From contig QPMI01000083.1 in the NCBI GenBank assembly GCA_004431415.1, positions 36,495 through 100,494 of the forward strand: a stretch of 64,000 bases of DNA, written 5' to 3'. Shown here piece by piece: positions 40,735 to 50,160 of this stretch. Both the position numbers and the translations under genes were made by a program. Position 1 is the stretch's first letter; each line of letters starts with the position of its first letter. This DNA comes from Cyanophora paradoxa (Eukaryota > Glaucocystophyceae > Cyanophorales > Cyanophoraceae). The notes below the pieces were generated by a model. It did no database searches, was not told the origin of the DNA, and was given only the letters and a program-made list of their open reading frames with translations.

Positions 40735-41637
40735 TTACATATTACGACCGAACGGTAAATAGACATTTTCCAAATCCCTTATAACGTTTTTCAATGCTGC
40801 TTTTGTAAGATCCTTTTCATCTTCGGTGATCAGTTCGAGAGTCATAGACCAATCCGTGGTAATGTCCGTTTCGTTACCATTCCAATACGTCAAACGCACT
40901 TTAAGCGTCTCAACTTCCACTAATCCGTTTTGCTCATGGACGATCATAGAGTTATTGGTAGAATCATATTTTAGAAGACTACCTACCGTCTGGTCAATCT
41001 CAATTTTAGCAAGCGCTTTATCGTCGCTGGTATTCTTGCTTACGTAATTACCTTTGAGTGGATCAACATGTAGAAGGATGTAAGAATTAAACAGAAGGTC
41101 GAGCGGATTAACACTATCGAGGTAATGATTATAAGTATAAGCACCAACAGTTACCGGTGAATCGAGAGCGGTAGATGGATAACCTAAACCCGAGCCTAAA
41201 AATGACGGTTCCGGGAAACCTAAGAAATTGGCTAAAATCATGTTACCAAATCGTATAGTAAATTCAACTTCGCCGTAAATCCTTAGTTTCATCGTGATAG
41301 GATCATAAGACACACTGAAATGACGGGTGTAAGTAGTCCCGGATGCACCAAAGACTTGTGACAGCAAAATAGCATTTAGATAATTCACCAAACTATCCGC
41401 TGTGTAAGTCCCTTTCGAAATTGAATTCGTTTTAGTTTTGGTTGCCCCTTGTCCATCGAGTGTAGAGGTTACAAGCGCTCCATTTTCGCTGAGATTGTAA
41501 ATGTTATTAAACATTTCGAAATTGGTAATACGACACGCTTTAACATTTTGGATTGCATGGGGAAGTTTGTAAGAATAGTTTGTGGGGATTCCATCATCCC
41601 GATCCCGGGAATCAATATTTAGATAGTAACGCGTCAT
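40735..41637 (-). CDS. PLV minor capsid (penton-like) protein
   Basis: 300 residues, MTRYYLNIDSRDRDDGIPTN at the start. The N-terminal S-R-D-R-D signature and TNYSYKLPHAIQNVKACRI are typical of penton proteins of polintons, PLVs and virophages. These proteins form a single jelly roll at the capsid vertices. Mid-protein YTADSLVNYLNAIL and FLGFPEP also fit. It is divergent from the major capsid gene, with 52 bp between the two starts. Confidence 0.85.
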   Translation of the reverse strand: MTRYYLNIDSRDRDDGIPTNYSYKLPHAIQNVKACRITNFEMFNNIYNLSENGALVTSTLDGQGATKTKTNSISKGTYTADSLVNYLNAILLSQVFGASGTTYTRHFSVSYDPITMKLRIYGEVEFTIRFGNMILANFLGFPEPSFLGSGLGYPSTALDSPVTVGAYTYNHYLDSVNPLDLLFNSYILLHVDPLKGNYVSKNTSDDKALAKIEIDQTVGSLLKYDSTNNSMIVHEQNGLVEVETLKVRLTYWNGNETDITTDWSMTLELITEDEKDLTKAALKNVIRDLENVYLPFGRNM

Positions 41638-41689
41638 TCTGTTTAATAATATAATTTAAAAATTTCTTTTCGTATTTTAAACATAAGAC
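41638..41689. promoter_or_regulatory. divergent capsid promoter region
   Basis: This 52-bp AT-rich spacer (TTTAATAATATAATTTAAAAA) separates the oppositely directed penton and major capsid starts. It lacks CGTCATTTTTTG, so the two structural genes probably share a different promoter class. Confidence 0.55.
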
Positions 41690-42916
41690 ATGGCGCTTAC
41701 TGGAACGACCCTTAAAGAACTCCTCGTTACTCCCGGATCGGATCAAATTTATCTATCTCCCGGTCTTCAAATCGGAACCAACCCCAAGTATAAGCCGTTC
41801 CTTGAACAGGTTCGCCCACGTGGTAACACTTTCGGTTTCAAAACGACCGCTTATTTTGATCTACCACGCAAGCAACTACTAAGTGGCGTTTCGCTTTACT
41901 TTAAGGTTACTACCGGTGGAGGTGTTGCTTGTGATCTTCCCAATGGTGGCGCTTCTTTCATTAAAGAGGTTCGCTTCGTCCATGGTGGGTTTAAGTATAT
42001 CATCCCTGGTGATTGGATCACTGTAAACACTCTGATTGATAATGATAATGCGACGCTAAGCACTATGTTTATGTCACTGGGTGTAGGTGAGGAAACCACC
42101 CGTGAAATTACCAACAAGTCGATTGAATACGTTATTAAGATTCCGGCGGCTTTCTGGGATGATGCGTATTTTCCACTTTGCGTTCTCGCGGACATGCCCA
42201 CTATTGAGGTAGATTTCCGCGAGGCTGCGGTAGTTAACGTTCCTGCTGGTGGATCTGTTACCATGAGTGATTGTGGGCTAATCTGTCAATTCGTTAACAT
42301 TGCATCTGCGGAAGCTGAGACTCTCCTTAAAATGGCGAATGAACAGGGAGGCATTCGTATTCCCATTACGGAAGTCATCCACAAAAAGACGCGATCACTG
42401 AAAACTGCCGATTCAGGTGAGGCGGTCGAGGTTACACTTGCTAACGTTTCCGGTCTGGTTCATTCTATCCTTATGACTGTTCGCGATGTTAACAAACTGG
42501 ATAAACACACTCACTCTGATTTCTACGGTGTGGGATCTGCTGTTAAAATCGATGAGTTCCAAATTTTCCATAACAACCGATCGCTTGAAATCTCTAATAA
42601 ACCTATTTCTGGTTTCCTTTCTGCTGCTAACCATATCCCATCGCATTACAAAGGCGCGACCGTCGGTAATACTGTGTTTGGTTTTGAAAATGCATGTGTT
42701 TATGGTGTGGTTCTTTCAAAATCTGGTAAGGATTCGCTCCATAATTCAGTCATGGGTTATCAGGATTTCTTTAATAGTTCGAGTTCTTACATGGATCTAA
42801 CCGTTTCCGGTTGCACAGATGCTGCGCCTGTCCAAGTAGACATCTATTCGTTACGACATAACATCATGATTCTTAATGGCTATAACATTTCGACACTGAA
42901 AGTTTCCAACTTTTAA
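41690..42916 (+). CDS. PLV major capsid protein, double jelly roll
   Basis: 408 residues from ATG 41690 (MALTGTTLKELLVTPGSDQI). LSPGLQIGTNPKYKPFLEQV, KTTAYFDLPRKQLLSGVSLY and a C-terminal VDIYSLRHNIMILNGYNIST are in the style of PLV/polinton capsid proteins. The length is at the small end for double-jelly-roll proteins. Position beside the penton gene and upstream of the packaging ATPase supports the call. Fold prediction would settle it. Confidence 0.85.
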   Translation: MALTGTTLKELLVTPGSDQIYLSPGLQIGTNPKYKPFLEQVRPRGNTFGFKTTAYFDLPRKQLLSGVSLYFKVTTGGGVACDLPNGGASFIKEVRFVHGGFKYIIPGDWITVNTLIDNDNATLSTMFMSLGVGEETTREITNKSIEYVIKIPAAFWDDAYFPLCVLADMPTIEVDFREAAVVNVPAGGSVTMSDCGLICQFVNIASAEAETLLKMANEQGGIRIPITEVIHKKTRSLKTADSGEAVEVTLANVSGLVHSILMTVRDVNKLDKHTHSDFYGVGSAVKIDEFQIFHNNRSLEISNKPISGFLSAANHIPSHYKGATVGNTVFGFENACVYGVVLSKSGKDSLHNSVMGYQDFFNSSSSYMDLTVSGCTDAAPVQVDIYSLRHNIMILNGYNISTLKVSNF

Positions 42917-43013
42917 AGTTCTTTTCTTTCTTTAAAGTAGGAATCCTGCGAGTTGCGTATAGGTTAGCGCGTTATTTTGTTTTTTATCTTATTACTGTAA
43001 CGGACACACAGTA

Positions 43014-43766
43014 ATGGATATAGATTTAAATGATATTCCCGAATTCGACCCGGTTAAAACAGCTAAGTTACCTTCGCGTTTTTTGCATGTCGGGCGCTCC
43101 AATTCTGGTAAGACGACGTATTGTAAATATCTACTTTATGAACTGCGTGATAAGATCGATCAGATTGTAGTGTTTAGTTCCACTGCGTTTACCGGTCAAT
43201 TCAGAGATATAACGCATCCTGATAATATCTATGAGGAATGGGATGATAATGTGGTAATAAAACTCATTAGTATGCAAAAGAAACGAATCGAAAACAATGA
43301 GAAACGTAATAGTTTGGTAATTATCTTAGATGATATGATCGGTTCTAATTTGGATATGCATAATTCAGCTGTGTTATCCAAACTGGTAACGAGTGGAAGA
43401 CATTATAATATTAGCGTGATTTTCAATGTCCAACGTTTATGCTCTATTTCTACTACCATTCGTCGTAACGTAGAATTCGTGGTATTCTTTAACATCCTCG
43501 GAAATGAGAAAGAGTTTAATTGTGCATACGATGAATATAACGGTGGATTGGATAAGAAGACTTATAAAGAACTACATAGACTTTGGGGTTACAATTATCA
43601 GACCGTCATAACTGGATTGCAAGGATATGATATAAAGACCTATACCGATCGCGCAATATTGACAGATGATGACATGAAAGCATTCCGCAAGTTTGTTAAG
43701 AAACGAGCGATAAAAAAGAGAGAATCGATAAGAATTAGTAATGAACCCACGACTATTACAGTGTAA
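43014..43766 (+). CDS. PLV genome-packaging ATPase (FtsK/HerA superfamily)
   Basis: 250 residues. Walker A is HVGRSNSGKTTY (residues 27-35) and Walker B is LVIILDDM (101-108). SKLVTSGRHYNISVIFNVQR is the segment usually carrying the sensor residues in viral packaging ATPases. It follows the major capsid gene on the same strand after a 97-bp gap. It overlaps the converging downstream gene by 11 bp. Confidence 0.9.
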   Translation: MDIDLNDIPEFDPVKTAKLPSRFLHVGRSNSGKTTYCKYLLYELRDKIDQIVVFSSTAFTGQFRDITHPDNIYEEWDDNVVIKLISMQKKRIENNEKRNSLVIILDDMIGSNLDMHNSAVLSKLVTSGRHYNISVIFNVQRLCSISTTIRRNVEFVVFFNILGNEKEFNCAYDEYNGGLDKKTYKELHRLWGYNYQTVITGLQGYDIKTYTDRAILTDDDMKAFRKFVKKRAIKKRESIRISNEPTTITV

Positions 43767-44061
43767 GTTTCTTTTTGCGCTCTGCTAATTTCTTTTGCAA
43801 TCTACCACGAACAGGCTCGATATATCCATATTGTCCATCTTCCCAACATGTGATGATATGAATAAATTCACCGCGCATGTGTTCTTTAACAGAAGGGTTT
43901 AACTTCTTACCGTTAGTTCCTCCGATATGCTGAATATATCCCGTAAAGAATTCATCGAATTTCTCCAATTTTCTATTTTCCTCATTACATAGGAAAGTTT
44001 CCATAAACTTATGCGATTTCGCAACACCACAGCCAATACCTTTGGTATATTTCCCATTCAT
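43756..44061 (-). CDS. PLV small hypothetical protein
   Basis: 101 residues (MNGKYTKGIGCGVAKSHKFM), with HMRGEFIHIITCWEDGQYGY and a very basic tail. No family is recognised. It converges on the ATPase gene with an 11-bp overlap and has CGTCATTTTTTG 31 bp upstream. Confidence 0.6.
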   Translation of the reverse strand: MNGKYTKGIGCGVAKSHKFMETFLCNEENRKLEKFDEFFTGYIQHIGGTNGKKLNPSVKEHMRGEFIHIITCWEDGQYGYIEPVRGRLQKKLAERKKKLTL

Positions 44062-44092
44062 CTTGTAAGGTTACAAAAACTTCTAAAAAGGA

Positions 44093-44104
44093 CGTCATTT
44101 TTTG
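44093..44104 (-). promoter_or_regulatory. CGTCATTTTTTG motif upstream of the 101-residue gene
   Basis: Exact 12-bp copy, 31 bp before the start at 44061. Confidence 0.7.
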
Positions 44105-44123
44105 CCCGTGCTTAATGTTACGT

Positions 44124-44411
44124 TTATTGGTTCTTTCGAGCTTCGAGTTTCTTTTTTAATTTCAATTTGATTAAATTCCGATCATGTCGGGCTTCTGCTA
44201 AATTGATAGTTTCATTATACGATGGTTGTATGTAGGTTTCGTTTGCTTTTCTAATTGCTTTTCTTGCTGAACTTGAAACCTTCGAAAGATTACACCCGGT
44301 TGTATCGGTAAACACCTTATCGGTTATTGCTTTTATGCGCTCTTCTTCCGATAAATCAGGATTAACGTAAAATCCCAAATGATTCGCGAAATACTCTTTT
44401 GTAATCGCCAT
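44124..44411 (-). CDS. PLV small hypothetical protein
   Basis: 95 residues (MAITKEYFANHLGFYVNPDL), helical and basic at the C terminus (LKLKKKLEARKNQ). No family is recognised. The start lies 2 bp after the stop of the zinc-finger gene. The CGTCATTTTTTG motif 31 bp upstream lies inside that gene's last codons. Confidence 0.6.
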   Translation of the reverse strand: MAITKEYFANHLGFYVNPDLSEEERIKAITDKVFTDTTGCNLSKVSSSARKAIRKANETYIQPSYNETINLAEARHDRNLIKLKLKKKLEARKNQ

Positions 44412-44413
44412 GG

Positions 44414-44806
44414 TTACAGGTTGTGGTTTTGTTGTGGTGGCGCGTCATTTTTTGTCCCGACATCGATAGACTTAATATATTCTTGCAAAGTTGCATTTTG
44501 TGGAATCCACGGAATATACTTTTTATACTCTTCCACTTCGAGTGAGTAATTATAGAAATCATACGGTGTTAGGAGTTCTAAGAATTCAATATTTTTATTG
44601 CATTTTCCACAGATTAGGACGCCATTAAGTATGTTACATTCACAATTCCCAAGTATTGCAAAGTTACATATCTTACAGCGTCGTTTTACAGTAAAAGGTA
44701 AGTCTATATCATCTCTTTTAAGGCAATCGCTACATATACTTCTGAGTCTCCAATGTTTTAGGCGAGAATACGTAATACCACAGTATCTGCACTTATCCGC
44801 TTCCAT
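44414..44806 (-). CDS. PLV zinc-ribbon protein
   Basis: 130 residues. Cys pairs stand at CRYCG, CSDCL, CKICN, CECN and CGKCN in the first 70 residues, an arrangement for two or three zinc sites. This suggests a DNA/RNA-binding or transcription role. The second half is acidic and aromatic (YDFYNYSLEVEEYKKYIPWI). It is preceded at 27 bp by CGTCATTTTTTG. A regulator of viral transcription is a guess from this. Confidence 0.65.
   Translation of the reverse strand: MEADKCRYCGITYSRLKHWRLRSICSDCLKRDDIDLPFTVKRRCKICNFAILGNCECNILNGVLICGKCNKNIEFLELLTPYDFYNYSLEVEEYKKYIPWIPQNATLQEYIKSIDVGTKNDAPPQQNHNL
44443..44454 (-). promoter_or_regulatory. CGTCATTTTTTG motif inside the zinc-ribbon gene
   Basis: Exact 12-bp copy, 31 bp before the start at 44411. 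It encodes part of the zinc-ribbon C terminus (GTKNDA), so the motif is kept inside coding sequence. Confidence 0.65.
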
Positions 44807-44833
44807 TTTGTTGCAATGGTTATTTTAAGAAAT

Positions 44834-44845
44834 CGTCATTTTTTG
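44834..44845 (-). promoter_or_regulatory. CGTCATTTTTTG motif upstream of the zinc-ribbon gene
   Basis: Exact 12-bp copy, 27 bp before the start at 44806. It is also 53 bp before the divergent + strand gene at 44899 and could serve both. Confidence 0.7.
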
Positions 44846-44898
44846 CATCGGGCAAAATTTGACAGAGTTTAAAAGGAATCCGAGAAGTTGTAATAACG

Positions 44899-45282
44899 AT
44901 GGGGTGGGAAACAATCGGAAGTGAAGATAAAGAAAAATGTGGATGCCACACAGTGCGGGAAGTCCATGACTTTTTCAGTTATGAAACGACTTCTGAGGTG
45001 TTATGTGATAAACACCAAAAGGAAAGGGACGAAAAATATGAAGAAAACAAGAGAAAGCGTGAAGAGTTAGAAGAGGAATTTAAAAATCGTTCGAGTGGTT
45101 TAACTGTTACTCTGGTTCCGCGAAAGTATTTAACATGGGATGAGAAGAATTTCATATGGAATAAGACGTGGAAGGATTTGTTGAAATATATAAAAAAGGA
45201 AAATGGAAGATATTATGTGTGTCAAACGCGTGTCGATCTTTTACGTGAAATGGAAATAGTAGAAACTTACAATAAGAAGTGA
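44899..45282 (+). CDS. PLV small hypothetical protein with Cys-His cluster
   Basis: 127 residues (MGWETIGSEDKEKCGCHTVR). KCGCH with VLCDKHQ may bind one zinc. A charged coiled segment (KEEDEKYEENKRKREELEEE-like) follows. A WDEKNFIWNKTWKDLLKYI segment ends the protein. The stop codon ends one base before the right inverted repeat. No family is recognised. Confidence 0.6.
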   Translation: MGWETIGSEDKEKCGCHTVREVHDFFSYETTSEVLCDKHQKERDEKYEENKRKREELEEEFKNRSSGLTVTLVPRKYLTWDEKNFIWNKTWKDLLKYIKKENGRYYVCQTRVDLLREMEIVETYNKK

Positions 45283-45283
45283 T

Positions 45284-45576
45284 GGGTGTAATGTGAAATG
45301 GGTGTAACGGGTGTAACTGTGAATGGTTTATGTGTTGTTGTTTTTATCGATTCAATCGAGAAATATGGGAATTCCTCGATTGTTTTATGTGTATCATCGA
45401 TTGTCGTACTTTGATACTTTACGATTAAATGGGTATATTGGGTATTTCATCGATTAAATGGGTATTTCATCGATTGTTTGATGGTGATATTATGTTGTAT
45501 CGGAAATCGTAAAGTTGTTACTGAATGTCGTAAATAAAATGCGTTAAATTTTGGGTGTAATGCACACAAGTCAAGT
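45284..45576. repeat. right terminal inverted repeat of the provirus (293 bp)
   Basis: Reverse complement of the left repeat without the second 53-bp unit. It ends ...TGCACACAAGTCAAGT, followed by TGCCCC. Confidence 0.92.
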
Positions 45577-45582
45577 TGCCCC
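45577..45582. other. target-site duplication of the provirus, right copy (TGCCCC)
   Basis: Matches 33644-33649 exactly and abuts the right inverted repeat. Confidence 0.9.
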
Positions 45583-46359
45583 TCGTCTTCTCGCTCCAGC
45601 TCTCCTTACTGTCGCCGAAGCAGATGCTGAAGAGGGTGTCGGGCGCCTCGGGGTCCTCCAGGATCTTCTTGGCGGTGTTGGCGGAGATCTTCTGGAAGAA
45701 CTTGTAGGTGGCCCCGTTCTCGGTCTTCTCGAACTTGATGTTCCGCGCGTATTTATCGCGAAGATGACGCTGCAGGTCTTCGATGCGCTTCTGCTGGTCC
45801 TCGGAGGCACCACAGGCGAGGGCGAGGAAGAAGTAGACGAAGAACCCGGCCACCCAGCTCTTGATGCCGTGCAGGGCGTCGTCGAGCCGGACCTGAGGTG
45901 CGCGTTGGCGTCCGCTGAGGCGAGGTGTCGCGGGCTTCTCACCTCGACGGCAGCGACGGGCAGCATGCTGTTCGGGAGCGGCTGCAGGAGGGCGTTGGCG
46001 TCGTGCTCGGGGGTGCGCGCGGATTCTCTGTTCGCTGGCTGGAGGGAGGCCGTCCCGATCCCGCGGCCCTGCTGCGCGCACGACTTCGACCGCCGAGCAC
46101 TCGGACCTGCAGTAACGTGAGCCCCATGCCGAATCTCAGCGCGTGTGACTCGGCGAACTGACCCGCGTCGGTGGACAGAATCGCAGTGCGGGCACAGGTC
46201 GAAGCCGAGGAGGACGCGGAGGAACTTGTAGTCGCCCGTCACCAAGAATTCGACCTCGACGGGCTTGTCGTGCTCGTACCCGGGGATCAGGGTGAGCGGG
46301 TTCTCGTTCAGGTACTCGACCATGTCTGGCGGCCGGACGATGTCTGCAGCTAGAGTCAC
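45577..46359 (-). pseudogene. transposase-like gene, 5' half, split by the PLV provirus
   Basis: The exon at 46359-45943 reads MVEYLNENPLTLIPGYEHDK then VEVEFLVTGDYKFLRVLLGF and CPHC. A G-D-x-K-F-L block followed by a Cys pair is typical of several eukaryotic DNA-transposon transposases. A 50-bp intron (45893-45942, GTGAGAAG...CCTCAG) joins in phase to VRLDDALHGIKSWVAGFF and continues to SICFGDSKESWSEKTRG at the provirus edge. Translation then enters viral sequence and stops at 45518. The true start is probably upstream. Confidence 0.65.
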
Positions 46360-48560
46360 CAGCTGCAGTCTGCACCTGGCTTGAATACGACAGATTTACT
46401 AGTTATTCTGCTATCGTGCGCGCACCGTGGCACCGTGGCACCGTGGCACTCAGTGACTACCGAGAGTGGCGGGCGGGCTGGCGGGGCGGGCTGACAGGGC
46501 GGGGCGCCTGGCGGGACAGTCGGGGGCCTCCGGGACACTCTGGCAGTCCGGGGGCCTCGGGAGCCTATTTTCGCGCCATACAAGGCCTCCCCGACCCTGC
46601 AGCTGCATAGGAGGCCTTATATAGTGCTTTAAAAAGGTTCTCTAAGCTTTTTTCGATGTCTCCCAGCTCCTGGGGCGATGGGCCCAATTTGGAAGGGCCA
46701 AAAGTCAGCAGAAGACTAGCTGTAACGTAGTGTATAGGCGTATGATGAGTCATATGGTATGACGGGTTAAATGGGCCCATCGCGGGGCTTTGTGCAGGGC
46801 ACTAAATAACGCCGTGTGACGCCTCTACATCTTGAATAAAAAGTTCTAATCAAGATACGAGGCTGCCGTGCTTCAATCGCAAGCCTCGGAGTGCAGATTC
46901 CCTGGCAGATCAAAAATTGCGAACGCGATACCGGGGGTCGCCGCGCGCTCGCAGCCTTGCGAAACCTTGAGAGCGGATAAGATTGCCGCCGACAGCGAGC
47001 CCAGCTCCCCGCTCGCAGTGCAGCCGCGCGCTTAAGGCGCCGGCCAGCCACTTGGCCCCGGCTGCAGCTGCTCCGGCACGGGCGGCCTCAGCCAGCCGGC
47101 ACCATGCTATCGCAGCTTCAGCCATGAGCCTCGGAGAGGGCGGAAGTCTCCGAGGCTCGGTCCGCGATCCAGGGCAGGCGTGCGTATGTTCCAAGTTCGC
47201 GGGCGAGGGCGTGCGCCTCGCCGAATCGTTGTCGCGGCGTGCGCCTCGCCAGGTGTACTACAGTGCCACAGTGCCACGTTGTCGAAAGCGCGAGCCGCTC
47301 AGTCAGCCGAGTTTCCTCCGCTGGCCAACCGGGTACGCATACGCCCGGCCGGCCCGGCATGCCACGAGAGCGCCCGCGGCGCTTCACGCGGTCTTCCTTC
47401 ATCTCCGTGACCCGCTTCTGCGAGACGAGGTCGGTGGGGGCAGCGGCTGCTTGCCGCAGTGCATGGATTGCCAGCCCCAGGTGCGAGGCCTTGACTCATC
47501 CCGAGCTTCCCGAGCAGATTACCAGGCGCGCCGGCGTAGCTCAGCGCCGATTGGGTCTGGCACGGTCCGCCTTTGCGGCCGACCCCGGTTCCGTGCCCAA
47601 GCCGTTCCGACCTTCCCGAGCAGATTACCAGGCGCGCCGGGCGCACCTAGCTCAGTGTCGCCGAGCTTATAGGCTAGGCTTGCTCGGAGGCTCCGGATGC
47701 ACGCACAGTTAGCCAACCCAGCCGCGCCCCGCGTCCCCGCCCGGCTGTCGTGTGGGCGACGCATGCGCAAAAGGAATGTCGCGTGCCGCGATTCCCTCGG
47801 ATTAGGCTAGCCGGCAGTCTATGCGTAGCCGCTAGCCCTAGTCTAGTGCTATCGAGCAGCTAGCTCTAGCACTCTCTGTATTCTGACTTAGCGCCGGGCG
47901 CGACTCCGTTTGGGGGTACGCGATCCCTGGACGGGTACACTTGTGAATAGACCACTTGTGCTCCCAGCTACAGCCCCAGCCCGTGCGTGACCGCACGGAC
48001 GCTGCACCGGGTGGGAATCCTCTCATCCGACAGGCGCCATCTGCTCACGGAGCCAGAACCCCGATCATCAGCGACCCGTCATCAGCAACCGACCCAGCTC
48101 GGCGACCGCGGCTCAGCCGGCGCGCAGGTAGACCTCAGCAGAGGTCGTGGGTCGCTTCTCGCGCCCCGCCTGCGCCGCTCCGGGCTGATCCGCAGTTGGC
48201 GACCGAACATTCTGGAAAGAACCAGAACTTAGTCCTGCGGATCCAGGAACGCGCGCGAATACCGAGGGATCCCCGTCCCGATCGGATCGTCGCCGTTTCC
48301 TGAGCGAGCTGCGTGCGAGCCCGTGGGATCATTCCTGATCGGTCGCTAGTCACTCGCCGCGACGCCAGCCTTCTCCGGCTGTTGCGATCGTGCTGGACAA
48401 GACGAAGAGCGATCGGATCGACGGCTGAGGCGTGCGCGCCCGAGCTGTCTCCGGAATCGCCGCAGCCGAGCTAGTGAGCTTGCTCGCCGCTGCTGTGGAC
48501 CACGACGGCCTCGGATCTCGAGCGAGGCACATTCTCTCACGGAAAAGCGTGGCATTACGT
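46360..48560. other. spacer between disrupted gene and retroelement; possible 5' LTR/leader
   Basis: No protein is recognised. A 28-bp word beginning TTCCCGAGCAGATTACCAGG occurs at about 47507 and 47613. CACCGTGGCACCGTGGCACC triplets lie near 46425. The 5' end of the Ty3-like element should lie here, but its 3' LTR is outside the window, so the border cannot be set. Confidence 0.4.
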
Positions 48561-48644
48561 CGCCGCTTGACCTGAGAATGTCCTCGGGACCGGAGCCTCC
48601 GCGAGTTCGTCGTCCGGGCCGCGCACGCGCGTGGCGCCGCCGAC

Positions 48645-50160
48645 ATGGACTCTATGAGCGGATCAAATGTTTTGCAATGGATCCAGAGCCTGCCGAAGCT
48701 GCCGCCGGGCAGCGATCAGCGCACGGTTCAGGACCACCTCCGCCAGTTCGAGAGCTGCGCGAGCATGAGCAAGGACTTGCTCAGTGTCTCGCCGACTGCA
48801 CACATTGAAGTGCAGAAGCGAACTGGGTGGGCTCTTCTCGGCACGCTAGATCACGGGCACCCCGTGCGCCAGAACATCTCGCTGTTCCAGAGCGCCGAGC
48901 AGATCGACACTCGCGAGCTCGAGAAGCTAAAGGCGTACCGGGCCGAGCGTGCGCGCACGAGCACGGCGGACCCGCGAGACGTCGCGATCCTCGAGACGCT
49001 CGACGAGAAGATCGCGCAAGCCGAGGAGGGCTTGCAGCGGACCGCCCTCACGGTCACGTACACCGCGATCAGGCGCCGTCTCGAAGATGACGCCGAGATG
49101 CGGAACCCTGACCGGTACAAGGCGCTCCTCGACCTGCCGCACGTGGCGAGGCGCCGGAGGCGTTCTATCGCCGCGTCCTCGACTTGAGCATCATCCCGGA
49201 GTGCCGCGAGGCGCACGAGACACCGCTTATGGCACTCATGCGCCACGCGGGCCAGATGCTCAAGCGCCGCACTCGCAATCAGTGCCGCGACTTCGAAGAC
49301 TCCGAGATTTCGGACACCGATCGCCGCACATGATGACGAACTTCTCCACGGCTCGGAAGATCTATGACGAGCTGTCGCAGAAGATCGCGGACCGCGAGAT
49401 CACGGGACCTCTGCGGTCATCGACCTGGTAACCAAGCGCACCAATGAACTGGGCGCCTGGGACGTCGATATCTCCAAAGTCCCCGCTCGCCCTAGTGCTG
49501 GGCTCGCGCGGGACGCCGCTGCAGGCGCCCACGGCTGCCTCGCGCACGCCGCAGAGCGCGCCGCCGATCACGCACACGCCAGCTGTCCCGTCGTCCCCTC
49601 GCGCTCGAACGCGGGCGCCGGCGCGGGCACGCGCATCATGCTCGCGACGACGGTGTCGGAAGCCGAGATCGCAGAGCTTGAGGCAAACGCGTACGGGTGG
49701 GACGCGGACGACGCCGAGGATCAGAACGCCGAGGTCATCTCGTTCCTGCAGCTCATTGCTCGGGACGAGCCCCTCGTCGTAGTCCGCGCGCTCTACCCGT
49801 CGGCGTCCGCACCGCCGCCCCGCCTTGACGACCCGGTCTATCAGCAGAAGATCAAAGACTTCCTGAAGGCCCGGGGTCTCCCCGAGAAGCCCGGCGGCCG
49901 TGCCACTGCGGCGAGTCGCACTACTCGTTTGAGTGCCGGACCAACCCGCGGCCTCTGCCCGAGTGGTCGGCAATCAACCCGGCCAAGCGCCGCGGGCCAA
50001 CGGGCGCAGGCACCGGTGACCCGAAGCGCCGGTTCTACCCCGCGCCGCAGGGTGGGAACGGCCGCTCGAGCCCCCCGCCCCAGCAAGCTGCAGGCCCCGG
50101 GCGTGCTACAACTGCGGCAAAACCGGCCACCTGGCCGCGTCCTGCCCGGCCCAGGCGCAG
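48645..50160 (+). CDS. gag: Ty3-like Gag with two zinc knuckles, frameshifted
   Basis: ATG 48645 opens MDSMSGSNVLQWIQSLPKLP. The frame runs about 170 codons through a helical region (TRELEKLKAYRAERART, AILETLDEKIAQAEEGL). It continues in other frames: EAFYRRVLDLSIIPECREAH (near 49160) and EAEIAELEANAYGWDADDAE (near 49660). A variant knuckle CHCGESHYSFEC lies near 49905-49940. A canonical CCHC knuckle, CYNCGKTGHLAASC, lies at about 50106-50147. Zinc knuckles bind the element's RNA during packaging. At least four frameshifts separate the pieces. Confidence 0.7.

Larger units (their letters stand above)
33650..45576. mobile_element. integrated polinton-like virus (PLV), 11.9 kb, complete
   Basis: The island has terminal inverted repeats, a 6-bp target duplication and much lower GC than both flanks. 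It carries the polinton/PLV hallmark set: rve integrase, polymerase-like/helicase replication protein, penton-like minor capsid, double-jelly-roll major capsid and FtsK/HerA packaging ATPase. Six further genes are small or unrecognised. Every frame is intact, and no intron is needed. I see no adenovirus-type maturation protease and no separate protein-primed polymerase B. Gene order and capsid content favour a PLV over a virophage or retroelement. Confidence 0.93.

Noticed and set aside
33650-45576. Virophage instead of PLV
   Set aside because: Virophages usually carry a cysteine protease and a larger characteristic capsid protein. The protease is absent, and the short capsid protein and fused helicase fit PLVs better. 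The distinction is not absolute.
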